From IMG/VR virus record IMGVR_UViG_3300035725_000003, positions 1 through 54,529 of that record: a DNA stretch of 54,529 nucleotides, one strand, 5' to 3'. Within the stretch, counting starts at the first letter, position 1; each line of letters begins with the position of its first letter. Of the stretch, positions 1-7,039 are shown in pieces. The notes beneath the pieces are model-generated. The model had not been told where the DNA came from. It made no database searches and saw nothing but the letters and a program-made list of their open reading frames with translations. The stretch is from a virus. A program made the position numbers and the translations under genes.

Positions 1-127
1 GCGGTCGTGGTTTCAGCCATTACCATTCCATTCTTTCGACCGCTTTCCGAATCTCCCGCTTGATCCGGCGACGGTCGGCATTGGGGTAAAGGCTAATAAC
101 TTCTACTTGCGCGAGGTATTCCGCGCG
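1..127. repeat. Left copy of 127-bp terminal redundancy
   Basis: These 127 bases are repeated exactly at 54403-54529. An exact 127-bp overlap is what de Bruijn assemblers leave on a circular contig at k=127, so it most likely marks assembly closure rather than a biological end. The gene at 20-250 and the gene starting at 54422 become neighbours with a TAATG stop/start overlap when the ends are joined, which supports a true circle or permuted genome. Confidence 0.93.
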
Positions 128-250
128 TGCCTTTGAGATACCGCGATACTGAACCGTGGAGCACCAAAGAACATAGAACTCGTCGCCTCCAGAATTCACC
201 ATCGGTCGAATCCGGGGCGACGATGATACGACAAGATCGTCCATCATCAC
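20..250 (-). CDS. Small hypothetical late protein
   Basis: A 76-residue protein with a basic C-terminus (residues 58-72 are rich in Arg and Lys). I do not recognise the family. Its ATG overlaps the stop of the upstream gene (ATGA at 247-250), and its TAA overlaps the ATG of the gene at 54422 across the circular join (TAATG). It therefore lies inside the late operon between the O-antigen ligase-like gene and the SpeD-like/ATP-grasp pair. Three ATGs in tandem open the frame. Function unknown. Confidence 0.75.
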   Translation of the reverse strand: MMMDDLVVSSSPRIRPMVNSGGDEFYVLWCSTVQYRGISKARAEYLAQVEVISLYPNADRRRIKREIRKAVERMEW

Positions 251-453
251 TCTCCCGTCTCTCCAAACACCTGCAACCGTCTCCCCATCCCCTCGCGGAA
301 TCTCGGTAGGAACGGATAGACACGCTGCGCTGCGTTCAGGTCAGACAGCCCCTGCTCGACCGATGTTGGCGGCCATGCCCGCGCGTAGCGCCATTCCGCG
401 ATCGACAGCGATGTCACGCACCCTGTGACCGCAAGCAGCAAGATGCCCCGCAC
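247..453 (-). CDS. Short putative lipoprotein or membrane-anchored protein
   Basis: A 68-residue protein from a GTG start. It opens with a hydrophobic stretch and a lipobox-like VTGC at about residues 9-12, then a soluble helical part. It overlaps the 3' end of the O-antigen ligase-like gene by 113 nt in another frame. The stop is coupled to the next gene by ATGA. An export signal directly behind a polysaccharide polymerase/ligase suggests joint work at the cell envelope, but this is inference. The start is uncertain; a shorter product is possible. Confidence 0.55.
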   Translation of the reverse strand: MRGILLLAVTGCVTSLSIAEWRYARAWPPTSVEQGLSDLNAAQRVYPFLPRFREGMGRRLQVFGETGE

Positions 454-1465
454 ACAGAGCGACAAGAACCGCGGTCGATGGATCGTGGAAGGGCATGGCG
501 ACGAGGCCGAGGACTCCTGCTCCGGCGAGAACGGCCGCCGCCCAAGATTGAACGTCGCGGCAGAGGCTGAAGCAAAACGCCGTACCGACCAGAGCGGCGG
601 GAATTCCACCTTCGAAGGCGAGCCAAAGGATCTCATTGTGCGGATGCTCCGGCCGGCTTTGCCAATGGTTGAAGTCGTAGGCGTGTGCCGTCTGCAGGAA
701 GACTTCACGGAACGATCCCAGCCCATGGCCGAAGAACGTCAAGTTCGCGATGGTGTCCTGCCACATAGCGAGACGCTCGAGGTCAGACGTTCCGATGCCA
801 TGGATCATCATCCAGGCAGCTACACCAGAGACGGCGACCACCCCGATAAGGAAACGAATCTTGAACGGAGAGAGAACAAACCAGCCCACAACCAGCGCCA
901 GCCAAGCCCCGCGCGATGGTGCCAGGATCAAGGACGGCGCTAGCAGCGGCAGCGTAACCCGCAGTCGGGGAAGAGCCACCACCCCGATTCCGATCAACGC
1001 CGCCGCCGCCGCAAGACGGTCGCGGTTGAAGAACAGCCCTGAGAAGCTGCCATCCATGGTCTGGACGAGATGCCCTCCCGATCCAGCCCACTGCGCGACC
1101 GCCAAGGCGCTGTTGATGCCGATGCCGATCGCGGCGCCGAGGAACAACCCGCTCAAGGTTGGCATGGTCGAACCGACCGCGAAGGCGATGGCGATGATTG
1201 CGATCTGGATCAGTTCATTGATGCCGTCGAGCCGGCCGTCGTCGCCGCCGTCATTCCAGAGCAGCGACAGCGTCAGCCATCCGACCAGAACGAGGCCAAT
1301 CCAATGCGCCGCCGTCATCCGCACGCGCGGGGCGAAGAACAGTGCGACCGCGAGAAGTGCTGCCACGTCCCATCGCGGCGTGGTGGCGACACCGGAGATG
1401 CCGGGCCAATACGCGGTCATCAGTGCGAAGCCGAACAGGCCGGAGAACACATCACTCATCGCCAT
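341..1465 (-). CDS. O-antigen ligase/polymerase-like membrane protein (Wzy_C/WaaL family)
   Basis: A 374-residue integral membrane protein with about ten hydrophobic segments. Near residue 270 it has the family hallmark HPHNEILWLAFEGG, in the large periplasmic loop before the last membrane helices, preceded by GHGLGSF. That layout is typical of Wzy_C (PF04932) proteins, which polymerise O-antigen or join it to lipid A core in the periplasm. Temperate phages use such proteins for serotype conversion, changing the receptor of the lysogen. Here the gene lies in the late operon directly after terL, so it may instead act on the envelope late in infection. Alternative start at 1459. Confidence 0.8.
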   Translation of the reverse strand: MAMSDVFSGLFGFALMTAYWPGISGVATTPRWDVAALLAVALFFAPRVRMTAAHWIGLVLVGWLTLSLLWNDGGDDGRLDGINELIQIAIIAIAFAVGSTMPTLSGLFLGAAIGIGINSALAVAQWAGSGGHLVQTMDGSFSGLFFNRDRLAAAAALIGIGVVALPRLRVTLPLLAPSLILAPSRGAWLALVVGWFVLSPFKIRFLIGVVAVSGVAAWMMIHGIGTSDLERLAMWQDTIANLTFFGHGLGSFREVFLQTAHAYDFNHWQSRPEHPHNEILWLAFEGGIPAALVGTAFCFSLCRDVQSWAAAVLAGAGVLGLVAMPFHDPSTAVLVALCAGHLAACGHRVRDIAVDRGMALRAGMAANIGRAGAV

Positions 1466-1538
1466 AATCGCGCCATTCGTCCGGGTTGTCGGGCTCGTCT
1501 TCGGCTACAGGAACGTAGCCGTCGGCATCTTCAGGCAT
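1452..1538 (-). CDS. Very small acidic protein (28 aa)
   Basis: The ATG overlaps the TerL stop codon (TGATG at 1536-1540), and the frame runs 28 codons into the start of the O-antigen ligase-like gene. Twelve residues are Asp or Glu and only one is Arg. Coupling to terL and the strong acidic bias favour a real peptide over chance. Function unknown; an acidic partner or DNA-mimic role would be a guess. Confidence 0.5.
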   Translation of the reverse strand: MPEDADGYVPVAEDEPDNPDEWRDYGDE

Positions 1539-3181
1539 CACAGCGTTGCCGTTGAATCGTCGTAGCGTTCGTCACGCGCTTCGCGGTAGGCGTCGCGCTT
1601 GACCGGTTCGTCTTTCGGCAGCGACCTGACCCAGGGTCGCGACGAGCAGCCGTAACGAACGTCATCTGCCGCATGGTCTTCCGCGTCGGTGTCGAGATCT
1701 TCCGCCCGCCTAAGATCGTGTTGCAATACCGGGATGGTTCGGATGGAGTCCTTGCAGGTCGAAAAGAAGTAGATCATCGGCCGCCCGGTCGACCAGTTGA
1801 TCGAACCGTCCTCGAGCCGCTGTGCCGTGCCGACCAGCCTGGACCGCACTCCGTCCCAGCCCGCCATTGGGCCCGATTTGTTGTCGCCGACCTGCCGTGT
1901 CACGCGGGAATTGTCGGCCTTGGTGAAACCGGCGAGCTTGGCCTTGAACAGCTCGTCGTTGATGCGCTCTGCGATCGAAGGACCGCCATCTTCAGCGAAC
2001 GCGGCGGGGTCGAGTGCGCCGTAGGTCAGCTTGGCAACGTCGTCCCGCTCGCGGAAGACGATGCCTTTGCCGACTTGCTCGGCCGTCAGCTTTCCGCCGA
2101 CGGCGCCGTACCATTCTCGGTAGCGAACGAGGGAGCCTCTAGGTAAGAATCGATCTCTTGATGGACTTCGTCCAGTGTCGCTTCCGCCACGAACGTTATC
2201 CCTCGATATTCCCCCCTCACCACCGGATATGCCATGGCTAGCTCCTCGGGGGTCAATGTCTCCCAATCCAGTTCGAAGTTGGAAGTCATCTCCGACAACA
2301 GCCCACCATCCGATGCTGAAGGGCGAATAGCTGCCCCAGTCACCAGAGCGGAAGCGCAGCCAATGAGGCGGAATAGCGAACGGCGAGATAACATGCTGCT
2401 CATTGCTCCATTCTGCGAAGAACGCACCCTCGATCGCGGTCCAGTCTCCCTCGAGCCAGGCTTTGACGAGCTGCGCCGAGCCGACCAGATAGAGGCGCGA
2501 TTTGTAGCCGGGATCACTCGAAAGCAGGATCCTGTTGTTTTCCAGCCGCGACGGGATGACGGCGAACTTGTGAACAGATCCGTCCGGAAGCTTGCGGTGA
2601 TAGACCTTCGGATGCAGCGGGAACGGATGCAGTTGGTAGCGCGCTCTGAGCCAGTGCTGGCCGGCGCCGCCGGGGTTGGCCGTCAGGATCAACTGGATCG
2701 GAACGCCGCGACTTGACCGCAGCACGCCGAACAGCCGGTCGATCGGATCCGATGTCGGATATTGCCCGGCTTCCTCGACCCAGGCGTCGGTGACGTTGCG
2801 GCCCTGGTATTCGTTGGCGTCCTGGACCGTCTCCAGATACTTGAACCGGACCTTGCCGCCGTTCGGCATGATCCAGCCCTTGTTCTCGATGTAGCGCCCG
2901 CCGAGCGGGGTGTAGATCTCCTTGGACCGGTCGATCGCATCTTCCGCTGAGGTCGTTGTCCGGCGGAACATGATGGCGTTGAAGGCCGCGCCGTAGCGCT
3001 TTTCCTTCAACGCCCACTTGCCTAGGACTCCGTCAGTCTTGCCACCACCTCGAGCACCGCCGAAGAACACTTCCGGAAACGGACAGCAGCAAAGATCGTC
3101 CTGCGGGCCTTCCTGCGGTGACCATGAGCGGTCGCGATCGTGGCCGACATGTGCGTCGAGGCGGGTAGCTGCGACGTTCAT
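1538..3181 (-). CDS. terL: Terminase large subunit (TerL)
   Basis: A 547-residue DNA-packaging motor. The Walker A motif is GGARGGGKT at 41-49, and the Walker B motif with catalytic Glu is in AWVEEAG at 133-139. An ANPGG coupling segment follows near 169. The C-terminal RNase H-like nuclease domain starts near 278 with the first acidic residue in SGDWGS, and another candidate lies in ALDPAAF. It starts 3 nt after TerS. Odd feature: residues about 301-344 (2150-2281) are a low-complexity Gly/Arg/Ser/Asp-rich stretch with rare codons (AGA, TTA, ATA), placed where I expect only a short linker before LPRGSLVRYREWYG. An alternate frame there reads like an ordinary protein. The rest looks intact. 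Confidence 0.95.
   Translation of the reverse strand: MNVAATRLDAHVGHDRDRSWSPQEGPQDDLCCCPFPEVFFGGARGGGKTDGVLGKWALKEKRYGAAFNAIMFRRTTTSAEDAIDRSKEIYTPLGGRYIENKGWIMPNGGKVRFKYLETVQDANEYQGRNVTDAWVEEAGQYPTSDPIDRLFGVLRSSRGVPIQLILTANPGGAGQHWLRARYQLHPFPLHPKVYHRKLPDGSVHKFAVIPSRLENNRILLSSDPGYKSRLYLVGSAQLVKAWLEGDWTAIEGAFFAEWSNEQHVISPFAIPPHWLRFRSGDWGSYSPFSIGWWAVVGDDFQLRTGLGDIDPRGASHGISGGEGGISRDNVRGGSDTGRSPSRDRFLPRGSLVRYREWYGAVGGKLTAEQVGKGIVFRERDDVAKLTYGALDPAAFAEDGGPSIAERINDELFKAKLAGFTKADNSRVTRQVGDNKSGPMAGWDGVRSRLVGTAQRLEDGSINWSTGRPMIYFFSTCKDSIRTIPVLQHDLRRAEDLDTDAEDHAADDVRYGCSSRPWVRSLPKDEPVKRDAYREARDERYDDSTATL
2150..2281 (-). other. Anomalous segment inside terL with protein-like alternate frame
   Basis: In the terL frame this segment encodes a Gly/Arg/Ser/Asp-rich stretch joining two well-conserved nuclease-domain blocks. 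In the +1 frame (part of an open frame at 2086-2517) it encodes a varied acidic sequence with common codons, including DWETLTPEELAMAYPVV and ATLDEVHQEIDSYLEAP. It could be an inserted fragment, an overlapping gene, or two compensating indels. Confidence 0.5.
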
Positions 3182-3184
3182 GGC

Positions 3185-3811
3185 CTAGCCGGCGGCAGCG
3201 CGCTCTGCCTCCCATTCGGCTTCCGACATCGGCCGTTCCGAGATCAGATAGAGCGAAGCGGGCTGCGATCCGGTCGGATCGGTCAGCGCGGTCTTGTTCA
3301 CGGACTTGAAGCCGTGCATATCGCGGAGCTGAGACAGGGCCTGCAACGCGCTGTCCCGCTCGAAATCAACCAGCTCGCCGGTGTCCTTGTCGAACTTAAA
3401 ACCCTCGATGATCGCGCCGTAGGGCGAGGATGCCACCTTATCCCAATCGATCAGCGGCGACCGGACAATCCTGTCTTCCGTCGTCTTGGCGTCAACCTGG
3501 ACCGTCACGACGCGGTCGACCATGGTCGCGAAGTCGAAGATGTTGCCATAGGCGGCCATGTTCAGCCGCTCCTCGATCCGGGCGCGCTTCGCCGCGACCA
3601 TCGCGTCGTCATGCCCGAGGGATCGGTAATAGGAAATCCACGCCTGCACGCGGCGGTTCTGTTCCCACTTCGTCGCGTGGCCGTTCTCGACCTTGCCGCC
3701 CGCGCGCCGGCAGGCTTCGGCCGGAGGAATCCCAAGGCTGCGCTCAAAGGCGTAGGCCTTCGGCTGCGGCTTGATCTCACGGGGAAGTTGGGCAACAGAC
3801 ACGTCGGACAT
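3185..3811 (-). CDS. terS: Terminase small subunit (TerS)
   Basis: A 208-residue protein immediately before terL. Its N-terminal helix-turn-helix (YAFERSLGIPPAEACRRAG, about residues 20-40) matches the DNA-recognition part of Terminase_2-type small subunits. A helical oligomerisation region follows, including AAKRARIEERLNMAAYGNIFDF and the acidic stretch near 140-160. It recognises the packaging site and loads TerL. As the first gene after the terminator at 3994-4015, it begins the long late operon that runs through the circular join. Confidence 0.88.
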   Translation of the reverse strand: MSDVSVAQLPREIKPQPKAYAFERSLGIPPAEACRRAGGKVENGHATKWEQNRRVQAWISYYRSLGHDDAMVAAKRARIEERLNMAAYGNIFDFATMVDRVVTVQVDAKTTEDRIVRSPLIDWDKVASSPYGAIIEGFKFDKDTGELVDFERDSALQALSQLRDMHGFKSVNKTALTDPTGSQPASLYLISERPMSEAEWEAERAAAG

Positions 3812-3821
3812 CGGGATTCCA

Positions 3822-3851
3822 AAAGATTCTAAGCTGACTCAGTTTCGTCAA
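3822..3851 (-). promoter_or_regulatory. Weak candidate promoter upstream of terS
   Basis: On the minus strand TTTTTGACG (ending at 3846) is followed by TAGAAT near 3826-3831. The spacing is only 14-16 nt, so it would be a poor sigma-70-type promoter. It is the best candidate I see between the terminator and terS. Confidence 0.3.
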
Positions 3852-3988
3852 AAAGATCGCCGCTCACGCTTTGGGACGGGATGCCTCAGCTTGGGGGACC
3901 GAGGAAGCGCGAGCGGCAAGTCTGAGGAGGAAACGCCCTTGGAAGGGCAGCGATGAGCAAGTCCGTCCACCGCATACCCTATGGACAT

Positions 3989-4015
3989 GAAAAAGCCCGG
4001 CACTGAGGCCGGGCT
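3989..4015 (-). terminator. Rho-independent terminator before the late operon
   Basis: The perfect 8-bp stem AGCCCGGC/GCCGGGCT (3994-4001 with 4008-4015) has a 6-nt loop. On the minus strand it is followed by a run of U from the AAAAA at 3990-3994. It would stop leftward transcripts after the 4130-4378 gene and before terS. Confidence 0.85.
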
Positions 4016-4129
4016 GCTTTGGAATCATTTTAATGGGCCAATCTCTTGGCCCTTCCGCCGGGCGCTTCTGCCCGTCTCGGCGTTGCCAGGGGGTGCGTCC
4101 CCACTTCGACCGCCTCAACCCGATCCTCA

Positions 4130-4378
4130 TCAAGAGATGATGGGAACCTCGCTAACGCCATGTGTTCCTGATTCGGCTTCCTTTGCAAGCATCCTACGCC
4201 GCTCACGTCGCTCTAATCCACGCTTTTGTTGTTTTTCGATAGACCGGTTTTCTTTGCAACCGTGCTGCTGCCCGCGTTTAAACGCCTCTCGCACTCTCTT
4301 TGATACCCCACGCATCGGATTGTTCCCACCATAACGACACTGTTCGGCTATATCTTCCAGATCATCAATATCGCTCAT
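4130..4378 (-). CDS. Small basic hypothetical protein
   Basis: An 82-residue protein with an acidic first ten residues (SDIDDLEDIAE) and a Lys/Arg-rich middle (residues 30-62), consistent with nucleic-acid binding. I do not recognise the family. It is the last gene of the leftward early operon, 11 nt after the NusG-like gene and just before the hairpin run and terminator, so it might cooperate in late-gene control. That role is inferred from position only. Confidence 0.65.
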   Translation of the reverse strand: MSDIDDLEDIAEQCRYGGNNPMRGVSKRVREAFKRGQQHGCKENRSIEKQQKRGLERRERRRMLAKEAESGTHGVSEVPIIS

Positions 4379-4389
4379 GACCTTTTCCT

Positions 4390-4899
4390 TTATACCGCCT
4401 CGATCTCGTCCTCATCGATTTGCATCCTCGTACTTGTGCACAAAAACTCGATCAAGACGCTGATCCGATATCGGCTCTCCATTCTCTCGATCTTTCCCTC
4501 CAGCAGATCGAACGGGCCGCCGACGATGCGGACTTTTTGCCCAATCCTGAATTTTCGTTCCTCCGGCAGACCGTTGCGTTTGGCTTCGAAGCGGCGGACT
4601 TCAGCCATGGTGCGCAACGATACCGTCAGTGCCTCGCCGCAGTATTTGACGAAACCACCAACACCATCGGCCGCGTTCTTCAGCTTGGCGATATCAGCGT
4701 CGAAATCAGGCACGAACATCGCGCCCGGAAACATCGGAACCGTGCGGGAAATGCGCCGGTTCCAAGAGCCTTTGACGATGCGCTTTTCCTTCGGGACATA
4801 GGCCGAGATGCCGCGCTCGTGGAGCTGCCGCTCGGCCTTGAGATCAAAGTTGGGGTGCAGCCGCAGCAGATACCACAGTTTCGGGATGGGTATTGACAT
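4390..4899 (-). CDS. NusG/RfaH-like transcription elongation/antitermination factor
   Basis: A 169-residue protein with the NusG layout. The N-terminal NGN domain begins WYLLRLHPNFDLKAERQL, continues through the ISAYVPKEKR segment and VPMFPGAMFV, and ends near residue 100. The C-terminal KOW domain starts FRIGQKVRIVGGPFDLLEGKI. NusG-family proteins bind RNA polymerase and keep it elongating; RfaH-type paralogues act on specific operons. Position is telling: it lies just upstream of the terminator at 3994-4015 and the late genes, where lambda carries Q. ATG 4899 is chosen because AAGGAG lies 6 nt upstream; an in-frame extension to 4956 exists. Confidence 0.85.
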   Translation of the reverse strand: MSIPIPKLWYLLRLHPNFDLKAERQLHERGISAYVPKEKRIVKGSWNRRISRTVPMFPGAMFVPDFDADIAKLKNAADGVGGFVKYCGEALTVSLRTMAEVRRFEAKRNGLPEERKFRIGQKVRIVGGPFDLLEGKIERMESRYRISVLIEFLCTSTRMQIDEDEIEAV

Positions 4900-4974
4900 G
4901 ACAGGCTCCTTCACGAACTCGACGAAATCCCCGATGCTGTAAAGCGCTGCCGCCATTTGATGGTCCCCGATTGT

Positions 4975-6132
4975 TCACTTGAAATCCGCAAGATCTTCCT
5001 CTGTGGCGAGGACGTCCGGTGGGCCGGTCGCCGTCAGCGTGCCGTCCTTGCGGGGCGGCCACGGCCAGGGTGCGCGGGAGCCGGCATGGGGACGATGCCG
5101 CAGGAAGCCCGTTGTGAACACGGTCGAAAGTAAATCCTCCCACGAACCACCCTGCCTGTGGTTCAGTTCGACCCAGTCGGCGGATGGTGGTGCATGCGCC
5201 AAGGCCAGCAGTTGCGGCTTCATCGAACAGCGGAAATCGATCGAACCGTCATCACGCCGCCAGATCCGGCGTAGTGCTTCGCTTGCATGGGCAATCTCGC
5301 ATAGCACCGTGATTGCGCGGGCTTCCGCACTGCCAGCGGGATAATTCGTGCTGGATGTTCCGGTCGCGGTTTTCTGTCGCTGCAGCAGCGTCCAGCGCTT
5401 CTGTTCGATGTATTTCCATCCTGCCGGAACGTTCTTGCGGCCCCGTCGTTTCAGGTCATCGAGGAACGGCGCGATTCCAGCCAAGCACGGTTCCTCCTCG
5501 TCCTCGCTCAGGCTTTCAGCCGCATAGGCCGTGCGTTGGCGATCGTCGAGAGCGGCTGTCGGCCATCTCGCCTCAAACGAAACCAAAAACCTTGCTTTCC
5601 GATCCCGCGCGCGCGCATCTCTCTCACGTTCAAGAAGGGGTCGTTCTAAGGGGTCGTTCTTGGTGCCCACGTATGGCTGGGCACCCGTGCCCACGCTAGG
5701 CTGGGCACCCGGGTGCCCAGGAGTGTGATCGTCATCACTGCCCATGGATGGGCAGTCGGGTACATCAGATGCAATTTCCGCATGGCTTTCGGATGCGTCC
5801 GCTTCGTTCTCCTCAATGATTGTATCGATATCAAAATCGTCCCGATCGAGGATCACGCGGTACATGAAGCTGTTGGAGGGCTGGCCCTCCTTGTTGCCCC
5901 ACGGCGGACGTTTCTTTTCGACCCAGCCGGCTCTGACGAGGTTTTCGATGGAGCGTTGCACTGAGGAGCGACCACATTTCAATTGCGCGGCCATCTTGAC
6001 TTGGCTGCGGCGACACCAGCCAGCTTTGTCGGTATAGCAGCCCAGCAGATTCAATACCTGGATGTCGCGCGGTTCGAGCGATCGATCGAAGATGGCGCCG
6101 GCCGGCGTGATGGAAAGGCGGGGATGACTCAA
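4975..6132 (-). CDS. Replication initiator-like protein with winged-helix domain
   Basis: A 385-residue protein. The first 95 residues form a winged helix (DIQVLNLLGCYTD, then RRSQVKMAAQLKCGRSSVQRSI and a basic wing), the HTH_36-type fold of phage and plasmid initiators. A disordered acidic linker (about 100-165) follows; its DNA holds the repeats at 5663-5755. A helical C-terminal part resembles those that recruit a helicase loader. Layout and internal iterons match lambda O, whose gene contains the origin. No phage helicase gene was found, so host replication proteins are presumably recruited. It overlaps the methyltransferase stop by 4 nt (ATGA). Confidence 0.72.
   Translation of the reverse strand: MSHPRLSITPAGAIFDRSLEPRDIQVLNLLGCYTDKAGWCRRSQVKMAAQLKCGRSSVQRSIENLVRAGWVEKKRPPWGNKEGQPSNSFMYRVILDRDDFDIDTIIEENEADASESHAEIASDVPDCPSMGSDDDHTPGHPGAQPSVGTGAQPYVGTKNDPLERPLLERERDARARDRKARFLVSFEARWPTAALDDRQRTAYAAESLSEDEEEPCLAGIAPFLDDLKRRGRKNVPAGWKYIEQKRWTLLQRQKTATGTSSTNYPAGSAEARAITVLCEIAHASEALRRIWRRDDGSIDFRCSMKPQLLALAHAPPSADWVELNHRQGGSWEDLLSTVFTTGFLRHRPHAGSRAPWPWPPRKDGTLTATGPPDVLATEEDLADFK
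5663..5755. repeat. Iteron-like inverted repeats, candidate replication origin
   Basis: Two 22-bp repeats at 5663-5684 and 5687-5708 (period 24) each pair GTGCCCA with TGGGCAC around an 8-bp centre. A half copy GTGCCCAG lies at 5713-5720, and a further palindrome CTGCCCATGGATGGGCAG at 5738-5755. The repeats sit inside the initiator gene and encode GAQP(S/Y)VGT twice in its linker. This is the arrangement of the lambda origin inside gene O. Confidence 0.65.
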
Positions 6133-6851
6133 AATAATGGTTCCTGCTTTGCGGCCTTGGGTGCCTCAACGAACATGTCCGGCGCATCCAGTGCGGCTTG
6201 AATCCGCCGACATGCAATTGAGAAATAACGCTCCTCGATCTCGATACCGATGAACTTGCGGCCGAGCTTGACGGCGGCAACGCCTGTGGTGCCGGAGCCC
6301 ATGAAGGGATCGAGGATGGTTTCGCCGGGAGCACGCTGGCAGAAGTGACGCATAATCTCGACAGGTTTCTCGAATGGATGAAACCGCGCGCCGTCATTAC
6401 GATCTGCAACACAGCCGGCTATGGCATTCACTTGCACTACGCCACTTCCACGCCGCGGCCAATGCCATCCAGCCCCACCGATGAAGACAAATTCAAAGTC
6501 CGGTTTCCACGGCAGTGACAAATCTCCGGCTCCAGTGTGCTCGCCTTTATTCCAAATGACGGCCGCACAAGTATTCGGAGGTCGTGACGTGTTCCACTTT
6601 GCAAACGCTGCGAAGGGAGCAGCAGCGACGTCAAGAGCGTAGTCGCGTGCGGTCGTATCGAGATCGCCAGCAATCCTAACGTCAGCCCACATTCCGCCGT
6701 CGCCCTTAGATCCGCCGCCCATGCCAAGCTTTGCGTTGATCCCATATGGCGGATCAGTCACCACAGCGTCGACCTTGCAGAGCGTCGGCAGAACTTCGCG
6801 ACAATCCGCGTTGTAGAGAATGATGCCCTCGGCCAGCGTCTCAATTCTCAT
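6129..6851 (-). CDS. DNA adenine/N4-cytosine methyltransferase, beta class
   Basis: A 240-residue SAM-dependent DNA methyltransferase. Catalytic motif IV is DPPYGI near residue 33; the SAM-binding FxGxG is DPFMGSGTTG near residue 195. The order (IV, target domain, X, I) makes it beta class, as in CcrM and many phage enzymes. No partner restriction gene is nearby, so it is an orphan, probably protecting phage DNA or marking it for regulation. ATG 6851 is chosen because it overlaps the upstream stop (ATGA). It overlaps the initiator gene by 4 nt. Confidence 0.9.
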   Translation of the reverse strand: MRIETLAEGIILYNADCREVLPTLCKVDAVVTDPPYGINAKLGMGGGSKGDGGMWADVRIAGDLDTTARDYALDVAAAPFAAFAKWNTSRPPNTCAAVIWNKGEHTGAGDLSLPWKPDFEFVFIGGAGWHWPRRGSGVVQVNAIAGCVADRNDGARFHPFEKPVEIMRHFCQRAPGETILDPFMGSGTTGVAAVKLGRKFIGIEIEERYFSIACRRIQAALDAPDMFVEAPKAAKQEPLF

Positions 6852-7039
6852 GTGTCCGCACCCCACCTGCACCTATAAGCCGCCTGACACGACCTCGCCG
6901 CGCAGATGATGGTGTCCTGGTTGCGGCATGGTTTTTCGAAGTGCGGCCCGAAACGGCGCCGCTCGATCGGCACGAGGCGCTGCTGTTCCTCGGTCCGTTC
7001 GATTGGTGGGTTGTCTGGGCTGTGATAGAGGCTTGTCAC
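6848..7039 (-). CDS. Small hypothetical protein
   Basis: A 63-residue protein from a GTG start that overlaps the upstream stop (GTGA at 7036-7039). Its own stop overlaps the methyltransferase ATG. It has a Pro/Glu-rich start, the basic patch IERRRFGPHFEKPCR and three Cys in the second half. Family not recognised. The tight coupling on both sides is the main evidence that it is real. Confidence 0.65.
   Translation of the reverse strand: MTSLYHSPDNPPIERTEEQQRLVPIERRRFGPHFEKPCRNQDTIICAARSCQAAYRCRWGADT

Larger units (their letters stand above)
3812..4129 (-). other. 318-bp gene-free late leader with hairpins
   Basis: No convincing gene. Read on the minus strand it holds four stem-loops in order: 4089-4102 (GGGG/CCCC), 4059-4074 (CGGGC-GCTTCT-GCCCG), 4035-4052 (GGGCCA-ATCTCT-TGGCCC), and the terminator 3994-4015. 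It separates the leftward early operon from terS. A packaging site could also lie here, but I cannot identify one. Confidence 0.6.

Noticed and set aside
1-127. Biological direct terminal repeat
   Set aside because: The length equals a common assembler k-mer and a coupled gene pair spans the join; assembly overlap is the simpler reading.
425-1565. Long plus-strand open frames opposite the O-antigen ligase-like gene
   Set aside because: Arg/Pro/Ser-rich shadow frames of a high-GC gene; the minus-strand product has a clear family motif and membrane pattern.
3864-4133. 89-codon minus-strand frame between the small basic gene and terS
   Set aside because: It runs through the terminator stem and several hairpins, is Arg/Pro-rich, and lacks a good ribosome-binding site.
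5663-5755. CRISPR-like array
   Set aside because: Only two full 22-bp units separated by 2 bp, inside a coding gene; fits iterons, not repeats with spacers.
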